From an uncultured Paracoccaceae bacterium (GTDB taxonomy: Bacteria > Pseudomonadota > Alphaproteobacteria > Rhodobacterales > Rhodobacteraceae): 55,089 nucleotides of DNA. Shown piece after piece: positions 9,625 through 17,955 of the stretch. Positions within the stretch are counted from its first letter, which is position 1, and each line of letters begins with the position of its first letter. The stretch lies in NCBI GenBank assembly GCA_938092015.1, contig CALKOT010000012.1:1-55089 (forward strand), in the 5' to 3' direction. Under the pieces are notes generated by a model. The model searched no databases. It was not told the origin of the DNA and saw only the letters and a program-made list of their open reading frames with translations. A program made the position numbers and the translations under genes.

Positions 9625-10416
9625 ATGTCCGTCACCGTATGCACCTGGAACATTAACTCGGTCCGTCTGCGCGAACCTATCGTATTGAAGTTGCTGAAAG
9701 AACAGGCACCAGATGTCCTCTGCTTGCAGGAAACGAAATCGCCTGTAGAGAAGATCCCAACCGAAGGGTTCGCGGCGCTTGGTTATGATGTGATGATTGC
9801 GCGGGGCGACAAGGGTTACAACGGTGTCGCCATCGTGTCCCGCCTGCCGATGGAAGAGGTCACACCGCAGAATTTTGGTGGCAAAGGTGACGCGCGCCAT
9901 GTGGTTGGGCGGCTGAATTCAGGTGTTGAAATCCACAACGTCTATCTGCCGGCTGGCGGCGATATTCCTGATCCTGAAAAGAATGAGAAATTTGATCACA
10001 AAATGCGTTTCGTCGCTGATGTGCAAAACTGGGGGGCGAAAGCGTCGGGTTCCGCCATTCTGGTTGGTGATCTGAACATTGCCCCGCGCGAAGATGATGT
10101 CTGGTCACACAAGCAGCTTTTGAAAGTTGTCAGTCACACGCCGGTAGAGGTTGAGGCATTTGAAGCAGCCCGCGCAGCGAGGAACTGGGTAGATGTGACC
10201 CGAAATGACCTGACCGAAGGTCTGCTTTATAGCTGGTGGTCGTATCGCGCCAAGGATTGGGATGCGGCTGACAAGGGCAGGCGGTTGGACCATATCTGGG
10301 CGACGCCTGACATCGCGCCAAAGCCAGGCGCGGGTCAGTCGCGGGTTTTGAGGGATGCGCGCGGTTGGGAAAAACCATCTGACCATGCACCAGTATTCGC
10401 GACTTTCGATATCTGA
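9625..10416 (+). CDS. xthA: exodeoxyribonuclease III (AP endonuclease)
   Basis: Cuts DNA at abasic sites and removes 3' blocking groups in base excision repair. The 263-residue protein shows all family blocks: TWNINSVR at the start, CLQETK (metal-binding glutamate), NVYLPAGGD, VGDLNIAPREDDVW, RLDHIWAT and the final SDHAPVFATF. ATG at 9625 is preceded by AAGGGA at a suitable distance; the upstream part of the frame overlaps the terminator region and is not coding. The next gene begins 16 bp after its stop, so the two are probably cotranscribed. Confidence 0.95.
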   Translation: MSVTVCTWNINSVRLREPIVLKLLKEQAPDVLCLQETKSPVEKIPTEGFAALGYDVMIARGDKGYNGVAIVSRLPMEEVTPQNFGGKGDARHVVGRLNSGVEIHNVYLPAGGDIPDPEKNEKFDHKMRFVADVQNWGAKASGSAILVGDLNIAPREDDVWSHKQLLKVVSHTPVEVEAFEAARAARNWVDVTRNDLTEGLLYSWWSYRAKDWDAADKGRRLDHIWATPDIAPKPGAGQSRVLRDARGWEKPSDHAPVFATFDI

Positions 10417-10432
10417 GAAGACGGAACAAACG

Positions 10433-11185
10433 ATGTCGGACGTTCTTCTGTCCATCGATGATCAGGTCGCCACGTTAACGATCAATCGTCCTGAAAAGGG
10501 CAATGCAATCACACTTGATGCATTTTCGCTGATGTCCGGTCATCTTGATGACCTTGCAACCGGTCTAGTTCGGGCTGTGGTGATCACCGGCGCTGGTGAT
10601 CGTGCCTTTTCGGCGGGAATGGACCTTTCTGATGTGTCTGATCCGTCCTCGTGGGTCGAAAACCCGCTGACCAAGTTCTGTGACCGTCTTGAGCGGTTTC
10701 CAAAACCGACCATCGCCCGGATCAACGGCGCAGTGATCGGTGGTTCGGTTGAAATCGCCCTATCCTGTGACCTGCGGGTCGGCAGGGACACGTCCAAATT
10801 GCGTGTACCAGCGATTAGTCTGGGCGTGCACTACGAATATGAAGGTCTTACGAGGGCGGTTAAAACCTTGGGGCCTCAGGCCGCGCGCAGAATCTATATG
10901 CTGGGCGAAAAGCTCGATGCCAAAGCCCTGATGGATATGGGTTTCTTTGATCATTGTGTGCCGTCGGATCAGCTGGATGATGCGATCAAAACGGTGCTTG
11001 GCGCCATCTGCGCTGGCGCGCCTCTGGCGGTGAATGGGGCGAAACAAACCATTGCAGAGATCTTGGCAGGCGAAAGTTCAGACGCGGCCAAGATCAGGGT
11101 CAAACAGGCCTGGGCGTCAGATGATATGAAGGAAGGTCTGGCGGCAATTCGGGAAAAACGGCCGCCAAACTTCAAGGGCGTCTGA
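10433..11185 (+). CDS. enoyl-CoA hydratase/isomerase family protein
   Basis: A 250-residue crotonase-fold protein. The N-terminal sheet has VATLTINRPEKGNAIT; the oxyanion-hole segment AFSAGMDLSDVS and the second one GAVIGGSVEIALSCDLRVG are present. In place of the usual paired catalytic glutamates there is one glutamate in GSVEIALS, so the reaction (hydration, isomerisation or hydrolysis) cannot be fixed from sequence. The usual C-terminal AWASDDMKEGLAAIREKRPP is intact. ATG at 10433 has a GGA site 7 bases before it. Directly after xthA; convergent with lolA, whose stop is immediately adjacent (11186). Confidence 0.88.
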   Translation: MSDVLLSIDDQVATLTINRPEKGNAITLDAFSLMSGHLDDLATGLVRAVVITGAGDRAFSAGMDLSDVSDPSSWVENPLTKFCDRLERFPKPTIARINGAVIGGSVEIALSCDLRVGRDTSKLRVPAISLGVHYEYEGLTRAVKTLGPQAARRIYMLGEKLDAKALMDMGFFDHCVPSDQLDDAIKTVLGAICAGAPLAVNGAKQTIAEILAGESSDAAKIRVKQAWASDDMKEGLAAIREKRPPNFKGV

Positions 11186-11800
11186 TTACCGATCGTTGTC
11201 GTCACTAAGACGCGCGCTTTCCGGAATGACGAAGTTCTCTGGCGCGGCTGGGATATTCGCACGCGTGCTGCTAAGCGCGACAGTCGTAGCGCGGCCCTGC
11301 GTGTCATCGACAATCCACTGCCGTAGTTCCAGCGGGTTATCGGCGAATACCATTGTGATTGACCCGTTGTCGCTTCGCTGGGGATCCTGCGCGATAATAC
11401 GCATCTGACCGTCTGACCGTTCAATCCGTTTGACAGCGCCTTCGTTGGCAAGATCGATGTCGTCTTTCAGTATCAGGTTTAGCGGTGTTTCATTCAAAGG
11501 GTACCGGTTGACCTGATCATATCGTTTGTCGACCACACCAACCCAAAATCCGTCGGCAATGACGAGGGCTGGGTTCGGCTGGCGATACTCAAACCGAATT
11601 CTACCGGGCCGATGGATATAGAACTGCCCTTCGGACAGCACCCCATCAGGATCAACCTGAACAAATTCACCCTCTAACGTAGAGATCGAATTCAGGTATG
11701 CGGAAATGCGGGCGAGGTCACGACCATCCTGTGCAAGGACTGGCTGTGAGGCGAGTGCGACGGCAAAGGCCGCTGATGTGCAAAAAGCTCGACGGTTCAT
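11186..11800 (-). CDS. lolA: LolA-family outer-membrane lipoprotein carrier
   Basis: Periplasmic chaperone that ferries lipoproteins from the LolCDE transporter to the outer membrane. The start is set at the ATG at 11800 (204 residues), giving a signal peptide (MNRRAFCTSAAFAVALASQP, then VLAQ) and mature protein. The conserved core is LNSISTLEGEFVQVDPDG, GQFYIHRPGRIRFEYRQPNP and VADGFWVGVVDKR (DG-x-x-x-x-x-x-D). Upstream residues in the longer frame have no signal character. It is divergent from rnhB with an 80-bp gap; no strong ribosome site precedes the ATG. Confidence 0.9.
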   Translation of the reverse strand: MNRRAFCTSAAFAVALASQPVLAQDGRDLARISAYLNSISTLEGEFVQVDPDGVLSEGQFYIHRPGRIRFEYRQPNPALVIADGFWVGVVDKRYDQVNRYPLNETPLNLILKDDIDLANEGAVKRIERSDGQMRIIAQDPQRSDNGSITMVFADNPLELRQWIVDDTQGRATTVALSSTRANIPAAPENFVIPESARLSDDNDR

Positions 11801-11880
11801 GAAGGGTGATATAATCGCCGTTCGTGGCAAAATACAGGCGTTTGTCTCACAGATTCGTGTGGCCGTCGGAAAGTTGGAAC

Positions 11881-12492
11881 GTGAGTGGTGCAAATTACAC
11901 CCCGGATCTGAGTTTTGAGAATTCGGCCCCTTTCACGCCGGTATGCGGTGTGGATGAAGCAGGCCGCGGGCCCTGGGCCGGCCCGGTGGTCGCCGGGGCT
12001 GCAATTCTCGATATTGACACTATGCCGACGGGATTAAATGATTCAAAAAAGCTATCCCACGCCAAACGTGAGGTATTATTTGAGGCGCTTCAATCGCAGA
12101 TCACAGGCGTTGGCATTGCGTCGGTGGAAGAAATCGACCGTCTGAACATTCTGAATGCGACCTATCTTGCGATGCGCCGCGCAGTTGCGGCTTTGCGCGT
12201 TGCGCCCGCTTTCGCGCTGATCGATGGAAACAAAATTCCACCCGATTTGGGATGTCCGGCAGAAGCGGTGGTCAAAGGTGATGGGCGGTCTTTGTCGATC
12301 GCTGCAGCCTCAATCATGGCCAAGGTCACACGCGACCGGATCATGTCTGATCTAGCGCAACAGTTTCCCGGCTATGGATGGGAAACGAATGCCGGGTACG
12401 GCGTAAAAGCCCATGCTGAGGCGTTAACGCGATTAGGGGTGACCCCACATCATAGACGTTCGTTCAAACCCATACACAAGATGTTGTGTTAA
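11881..12492 (+). CDS. rnhB: ribonuclease HII
   Basis: Cuts RNA in RNA/DNA hybrids, including single ribonucleotides built into DNA. The catalytic block GVDEAGRGPWAGPVVAGAAI with the first two acidic residues is clear; LNDSKKLSHAKR and AEAVVKGDGRSLSIAAASIM with the third acidic residue follow, and GYGWETNAGYGVKAH completes the family pattern. I chose GTG at 11881 (203 residues, the usual length) with GGAAAG/GGAA upstream; GTG at 11824 would add 19 residues and almost abut lolA. In Rhodobacterales rnhB and ccrM are regularly neighbours. Confidence 0.93.
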   Translation: MSGANYTPDLSFENSAPFTPVCGVDEAGRGPWAGPVVAGAAILDIDTMPTGLNDSKKLSHAKREVLFEALQSQITGVGIASVEEIDRLNILNATYLAMRRAVAALRVAPAFALIDGNKIPPDLGCPAEAVVKGDGRSLSIAAASIMAKVTRDRIMSDLAQQFPGYGWETNAGYGVKAHAEALTRLGVTPHHRRSFKPIHKMLC

Positions 12493-12511
12493 GACATTAT
12501 TGCAAGTCATT

Positions 12512-13689
<1,178 letters not shown>

Positions 13690-13838
13690 AGCGAAGCGCG
13701 TTTATCTTGAAAGACATTCCATCCGAATTTGCGAGGCGTTTGCCCTCACAATCGCGATCGTGAATTCGGGTGCTTCAAGGCCAACGCATTTTGCAAAGTT
13801 TTCTGCCCGAAGCCCATTTGCCTGTGGCTTCCAACTTT

Positions 13839-13865
13839 CCCCCGCCCCTTTTGGCGGGGGTTTTT
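13839..13865 (+). terminator. rho-independent terminator after ccrM
   Basis: CCCCCGCC (13839-13846), loop CCTTTT, GGCGGGGG (13853-13860), then TTTTT: a perfect 8-bp GC stem. It directly abuts the stop codon of the convergent hypothetical gene at 13866. Confidence 0.92.
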
Positions 13866-14216
13866 CTATGCGTGGCCCACGATTGTTTGCGTGAGGATAA
13901 AGTAGTCGCCGCGTGCAGGGGGATGATCAAACATCAAGTGCAGACCAAAGTCGCGAATGCGAATCGCGGACGCCACCCTGCGAGCTTGCGAATCGATCAC
14001 AGTGAAGCACTGGGCTGGCCGATCAGTTGCATAAAGCGGAAATCCGTTGCGCAGCGGAATCATCATCGCCCGTTCATCATGGCGCTGACAAACCCGAATG
14101 CGAACCTGCTGGCCTTCGTGGAAGACTTCCGCGACATGACCCGCAACATCCTGATTTTTCTGTGAAAATATGGCTGTATCTTGCCGCGGTTTCAAATTTT
14201 GCTCACTCAAACCCAT
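13866..14216 (-). CDS. hypothetical protein, 116 residues
   Basis: I do not recognise this protein. Support for it as a real gene is the excellent ribosome site AAGGGAAGG a few bases before the ATG at 14216 and its position exactly between a terminator and a divergent regulator. The first 35 residues are polar (MGLSEQNLKPRQDTAIFSQK); the rest alternates hydrophobic and charged residues in a pattern of short beta strands (VRIRV, FPLYATDRPAQCFTVID, IRIRDFGLHLMF, GDYFILTQ). There is no signal peptide or membrane segment. It might be a small cytoplasmic beta-barrel protein, but no function can be given. Confidence 0.6.
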   Translation of the reverse strand: MGLSEQNLKPRQDTAIFSQKNQDVAGHVAEVFHEGQQVRIRVCQRHDERAMMIPLRNGFPLYATDRPAQCFTVIDSQARRVASAIRIRDFGLHLMFDHPPARGDYFILTQTIVGHA

Positions 14217-14301
14217 ACATCACCTTCCCTTACTCAACCCAGCGGTGTTCCCCTTTAACCGCCGAATGATTTGCACGTGTGGTGTTTTACCCTAGATTGC
14301 A

Positions 14302-14315
14302 AGGTATAAATACCT
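14302..14315. promoter_or_regulatory. inverted repeat upstream of the XRE gene
   Basis: AGGTAT-AA-ATACCT, perfect 6-bp arms around two bases, lies 38 bp before the XRE start in the divergent region 14217-14353. The TATAAA inside it could be a -10 element. An operator bound by the XRE protein itself is a reasonable guess, not shown. Confidence 0.4.
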
Positions 14316-14353
14316 CATCGGGGTCATTTGTAATGTGAAGGTTTGTCAGACCT

Positions 14354-15109
14354 GTGAAGTGGGCAGACGTGGAAACGCGTTTCTTTGACAACCTCAGACA
14401 GCGCACTCGTGCGTTGGGTTTGTCATCGCGTGCGCTGTCTCTGAAAATGGGTCGAAACGAGTTTTACATTGCCACCCTTCTAAAGGGCGGTTCGCGACTG
14501 AGGGTTGATACGCTGTTCGAATTGGCTGAGGCGTTAGAAACCGACCCGATGGCGCTGCTGTGGGGCGAAACGGGGGACGGCGATAAACTCGGCGTCCTCC
14601 AATCCCCATCTCAGTACCACACAAACCGAAAAGCATCAGCACTGCTTGAGCAGGCGCTACAGTTACTTGGGCCTGGACCAGACGAAATTGGCCCCCCGAA
14701 ATTCGAAGAAGTTCTCAGCTGGTGGCGCGATACAGGCGGCCTTTTGGTGAACTGTGACCACATCATCGAACACTGCGACCTGCATATGGCGCCTGGCGAT
14801 GATAGTGGCCGGACGGAGGTGCGCAGACTGGGTACCAGCAGTCTGGCGACCAAAATCATTGGTGAACCAAGCATCGATCGTCTTCACCAGGAAATGGATA
14901 AGGCGATCCCGGAAGACAGTCGTCGCGTGACCGACGCCTACATTTCCGCTTCTACAGGATCGCCGATCATTTCGTGCGAATCCCTGCGTGGTAAACTTAC
15001 CAGTGAAGATACTCTGCGCCTTGACTATGACAGGCTGCTTCTACTGGTGGTGGATGAAAAGGGTGAGCGGCTTATTCTGAATTATTCAAAAGAAGTCAGC
15101 TCTCTCTAA
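14354..15109 (+). CDS. XRE-type regulator with C-terminal sensor-like domain
   Basis: A 251-residue protein with a helix-turn-helix of the XRE/Cro class at about residues 8-65 (TRALGLSSRALSLKMGRNEF, then a long helix LRVDTLFELAEALETDPMAL). Residues 110-250 are a separate domain beginning EEVLSWWRDTGGLLVNCDHI with mixed strands and helices; its shape resembles the PAS-like domains of alphaproteobacterial regulators, which is inference. Start is GTG at 14354 with a poor ribosome site. The last 24 bp overlap the convergent GNAT-like gene. With the inverted repeat upstream this suggests a self-controlled regulator of the local genes. Confidence 0.75.
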   Translation: MKWADVETRFFDNLRQRTRALGLSSRALSLKMGRNEFYIATLLKGGSRLRVDTLFELAEALETDPMALLWGETGDGDKLGVLQSPSQYHTNRKASALLEQALQLLGPGPDEIGPPKFEEVLSWWRDTGGLLVNCDHIIEHCDLHMAPGDDSGRTEVRRLGTSSLATKIIGEPSIDRLHQEMDKAIPEDSRRVTDAYISASTGSPIISCESLRGKLTSEDTLRLDYDRLLLLVVDEKGERLILNYSKEVSSL

Positions 15110-15778
15110 CGCGGTCTCGATCATGTAATGGGCGTCTTCGCTGTCCATACACATCAACCAGTCTGAGTCGGTGCGCTGCGGTTTTGCTTCTTCCCAGTAG
15201 TGAACAAACGGATAAGCGCTGACCATCATGTACTGTGACTGGATGCTCTGCCGGACATGTTTGTCCGTGGCGAATGCATAGAACCAGTCAACGCGCCATT
15301 TCTGCAACGACAGCGCATAGGCCATCACACTGAACGCGCGTAACGGAAACCGCGGCTGGCCCCGCCCGCTGGGTTTTACAAAGAGATCGCCAAAATAAAC
15401 CACGTTGCCGGAAATCTTGCGGGTGGCTGGTGGAAAATGCCGCGTGTCGATGGGAGAATTTTTTTGCTCCCCATGCATTCTGGTCAACTGACGGAGCCAA
15501 TAGGATGACAGTGCTTCACCCCCAAGTTGATCATGCCTCACACCGATCATGGCCGTGGGCGACCGTTTATGGTCTTCCGCAATCAGCCAAAACGCATGAT
15601 CCTTGGTGAATTCCTGCCAGTTAGGCGATAGCTGAGGCGTCAGATACGGCTTTCCAATTTCCTGGGTCAGCGCCTCTACAGCGTTGAAATCATTGGATTG
15701 CCTAACGGTCAGCCCCAATTCGCAGAACCGTTCGGCACAGCGACCGATGACTACAGAGGTGTCCAAGGAAGTCGCCAA
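15086..15778 (-). CDS. GNAT-fold acyltransferase-like protein
   Basis: A 230-residue protein that I can only place by fold. The segment VVYFGDLFVKPSGRGQPRFP followed by a helix and WFYAFATDKHVRQS has the order of the acetyl-CoA binding core of GNAT enzymes (strand, R/G-x-x-G/A loop, helix), and FWLIAEDHKRSPTAMIGVRH looks like the preceding strands. The overall pattern is nearer to the N-acyl amino acid or acyl-homoserine-lactone synthase branch than to small acetyltransferases, but the diagnostic residues are not clear enough to claim it. Overlaps the XRE gene tail-to-tail by 24 bp. Confidence 0.6.
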   Translation of the reverse strand: MATSLDTSVVIGRCAERFCELGLTVRQSNDFNAVEALTQEIGKPYLTPQLSPNWQEFTKDHAFWLIAEDHKRSPTAMIGVRHDQLGGEALSSYWLRQLTRMHGEQKNSPIDTRHFPPATRKISGNVVYFGDLFVKPSGRGQPRFPLRAFSVMAYALSLQKWRVDWFYAFATDKHVRQSIQSQYMMVSAYPFVHYWEEAKPQRTDSDWLMCMDSEDAHYMIETALERADFF

Positions 15779-15897
15779 AAACCAAGCGCTCCGAATTCAA
15801 ACGACCTGAGCGCAAATTACTAGCACGTCAGTTGACTTTGACGATAGCGTAAGCGGATGAGATTTAGGGCCGAAAGGCCATTTCGTAGGGAAAAACC

Positions 15898-16437
15898 ATG
15901 CCGCAACTAAAACGAATGCAACACGTCGCGATCGAGGTCAGCGATACTGATCGATCGATTGACTTCTATCGATCCGTGCTGGGGTTCAAACTAACTGAGC
16001 GACATGACGCGTTTGAGGTCGAAGGGATCCCAGTTGGGCTGACTTTCATGCGTCTCAGTGATGTGCACCACGAACTTGTTCTCGTGCATAATCCGAAAAA
16101 GACTTATCGCCAGCGGCCGGACCGGTTTGAAGATGATCTGGACGGTCCGCCGTCTTTCCACCATTACGCGCTGGAATGCGACAGTCGCGAAGACTGGGAA
16201 AAGGTCTGTGAGGCGGTCAAGGCCAAGGGCGTCACCGTCGTTCGCGGTCCCATTTTGCACAGTTTTATCGATCCGCGCGGTGATGGATCTTGGGGGGAGA
16301 ATGAGGCGATGTATATCCTCGATCCCGATGGCCACCGGATAGAGCTGTTCTGCAACCTCTCAACCATTGAACCGGATGGCGTGCATCGCAATGGCGAAGG
16401 CGTCCGGATCGAAGGCACGACGACCGCTGAATTATGA
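15898..16437 (+). CDS. VOC-family protein, likely extradiol dioxygenase
   Basis: A 179-residue vicinal-oxygen-chelate protein with two beta-alpha-beta-beta-beta modules. Possible metal ligands are H9 (MQHVAIEV), H88 or H89 (SFHHYALECD) and E149 (GHRIELFC), the 2-His-1-Glu set of type I extradiol dioxygenases. The start of the following flavin monooxygenase overlaps its stop (ATGA), so the two proteins are made together and probably act in sequence: hydroxylation of an aromatic ring, then ring opening. A catechol-like substrate is inference; glyoxalase or other VOC chemistry cannot be excluded. Confidence 0.8.
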   Translation: MPQLKRMQHVAIEVSDTDRSIDFYRSVLGFKLTERHDAFEVEGIPVGLTFMRLSDVHHELVLVHNPKKTYRQRPDRFEDDLDGPPSFHHYALECDSREDWEKVCEAVKAKGVTVVRGPILHSFIDPRGDGSWGENEAMYILDPDGHRIELFCNLSTIEPDGVHRNGEGVRIEGTTTAEL

Positions 16438-17795
16438 CAGATATTGCTATCATCGGCGCTGGGCCGGTTGGCCTGACGCTGGCTAACCTACTTGGTGTTC
16501 GCGGGCTGTCTGTGCGTGTCATTGAGAAACAGGCGCAATATTACGACCTGCCCCGCGCCATCCACTTCGATGGCGAAGCGATGCGCGTGTTTCAGGCCGC
16601 TGGTCTGGCTGAAGAAGTTTTGGCGCACACCCATGTTGGCGCCGGCATGCTTTTCAAGAACGCAGATGATGTGGTCCTGATTGATTGGTCCCGCGCCCAG
16701 GATATCGGGCCGATGGGGTGGCATGAAAGCTATCGATTTCATCAGCCGGGGCTAGAGGATGCCCTGCGGCGCGGGTTGGATCGGTTTACGAATGTTGAGC
16801 TGACATCTGGTGTCGAGGTGACCGAGCTGGTCGCCGAAACTGGTACGATGAGGCTGAGCAATGGTGAGAACTTGTCAGCCTCGTACGTCATTGGTTGCGA
16901 TGGCGCAGATTCTTTCACGCGGGCTGCCGTTGGTCTGCCGCTGAGTGATCTGGGGTTTCAGGAACGCTGGCTGGTTGTCGATGCTGTCCTGAAGTGCCCC
17001 CGCCCTGATCTGGGGGACTATTCGATCCAGTTCTGCGACGCAGAAAACCCGGCGACGTATGTGCGCGGAACGAAGGATCGGCGGCGTTGGGAAATCAGGT
17101 TGAATCAGGCCAAGGCAGATCCGGATAATGACGCTATCTGGGCCCTTCTGTCCCGCTGGATAACGCCTGATGATGCGGATCTGGAGCGGGCCGCCGTTTA
17201 CACCTTCCGATCCGCCGTCGCAGCGCGCTGGCGCGAAGGTCCGGTGCTGATTGCCGGTGATGCCGCCCACCAGATGCCACCCTTCATGGGCCAGGGTATG
17301 TGTGCCGGGGTACGCGATGTGGCGAACCTTGCGTGGAAGCTGGATCATGCGATCAGTGCAGGCGACGATGCCATTCTGGACAGCTATGGATCAGAGCGGG
17401 CTAGCCATGTCACTGAATTCATCGATCTGACAATGCGGCTGGGCAAGTTAATCAACCAAACTGCAGCAGGTGGCGCGCCCAAGGGACAGATGAAATCAAT
17501 ATGGCCCGGCCTTGGCCCTGGTCTGGGTGAAAGGGATGATGTTGCCGGGCGCTTGGCGCCGCAGCCACGTGTGGATGATGGAACACTTGCCGATGATGCG
17601 GCGAAGGGCGGGTTCTATATCCTTGCCCGAACGCCAATCGAGGCGTCTGTCCCGGTATTTACTGAGGCGACGGATTGGCTGTCAGAAAACGGCGTCTTTG
17701 CAGTTCTGGTGCGCCCTGATGGGTATGTCTTCAGCGCAGCGAGAGATCAGGCCGGCGCAGCGGATTTACTGGGCGTCGGTAGGGTGGGCCTTTAG
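16434..17795 (+). CDS. FAD-dependent aromatic hydroxylase (MhpA-like)
   Basis: A class A flavoprotein monooxygenase of 453 residues. The FAD Rossmann motif AIIGAGPVGLTLANLLGVRG starts at residue 4; the DG motif is VIGCDGADSFTRAAVG and the GD motif is VLIAGDAAHQMPPFMGQGMC, which binds the flavin ribityl chain. These are as in 3-(3-hydroxyphenyl)propionate hydroxylase and relatives that add a hydroxyl group to phenolic substrates with NAD(P)H. At 453 residues it is shorter than MhpA (about 550), mainly in the thioredoxin-like C-terminal domain. Coupled to the VOC gene by ATGA. A copy of the 82-bp repeat follows 15 bp after the stop. Confidence 0.88.
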   Translation: MTDIAIIGAGPVGLTLANLLGVRGLSVRVIEKQAQYYDLPRAIHFDGEAMRVFQAAGLAEEVLAHTHVGAGMLFKNADDVVLIDWSRAQDIGPMGWHESYRFHQPGLEDALRRGLDRFTNVELTSGVEVTELVAETGTMRLSNGENLSASYVIGCDGADSFTRAAVGLPLSDLGFQERWLVVDAVLKCPRPDLGDYSIQFCDAENPATYVRGTKDRRRWEIRLNQAKADPDNDAIWALLSRWITPDDADLERAAVYTFRSAVAARWREGPVLIAGDAAHQMPPFMGQGMCAGVRDVANLAWKLDHAISAGDDAILDSYGSERASHVTEFIDLTMRLGKLINQTAAGGAPKGQMKSIWPGLGPGLGERDDVAGRLAPQPRVDDGTLADDAAKGGFYILARTPIEASVPVFTEATDWLSENGVFAVLVRPDGYVFSAARDQAGAADLLGVGRVGL

Positions 17796-17810
17796 ACCCA
17801 TCCGATATTA

Positions 17811-17892
17811 GAACAAACAAAGTATGAAATAAGGCGTTCGCACGCGGTATCTATATATTACAATACCTTAGCATTTCTTTCACATGTGAAAG
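17811..17892 (+). repeat. 82-bp intergenic repeat, copy A
   Basis: One of four copies in this window that align over 82 bp without any gap. It begins GAAC-N7-GTAT (the other copies have GAAC or GTAC, then N7-GAAC), passes through a middle block ending CAATACCTTAG and ends with the palindrome TTTCACATGTGAAA plus G. It fills the gap between two convergent genes, and its palindrome end faces the 3' end of the acyl-CoA synthetase gene, 63 bp away. Copy A is the most divergent in the first 24 bp but shares the block GTATCTATATA with copy D. Confidence 0.85.
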
Positions 17893-17918
17893 CTTTTTGA
17901 ACCCCGCCCCCAAAACGA

Positions 17919-17946
17919 CAAACGCCCTGGCGAACCAAGGCGTTTG
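17919..17946 (-). terminator. hairpin terminator of the acyl-CoA synthetase gene
   Basis: CAAACGCC (17919-17926) pairs with GGCGTTTG (17939-17946), with an inner TGG/CCA, 9 bp after the stop codon of the minus-strand gene. On that strand it continues into T-rich sequence (GTCGTTTTGG), so it is a moderate rho-independent terminator. Confidence 0.65.
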
Positions 17947-17955
17947 AAAAGCTCT

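Noticed and set aside
17878-17892. ParB parS-like site in the palindrome TTTCACATGTGAAA
   Set aside because: parS has TTTCACGTGAAA with a 2-bp shorter centre, and parS sites cluster near the origin; here the palindrome is the end of a dispersed 82-bp repeat.
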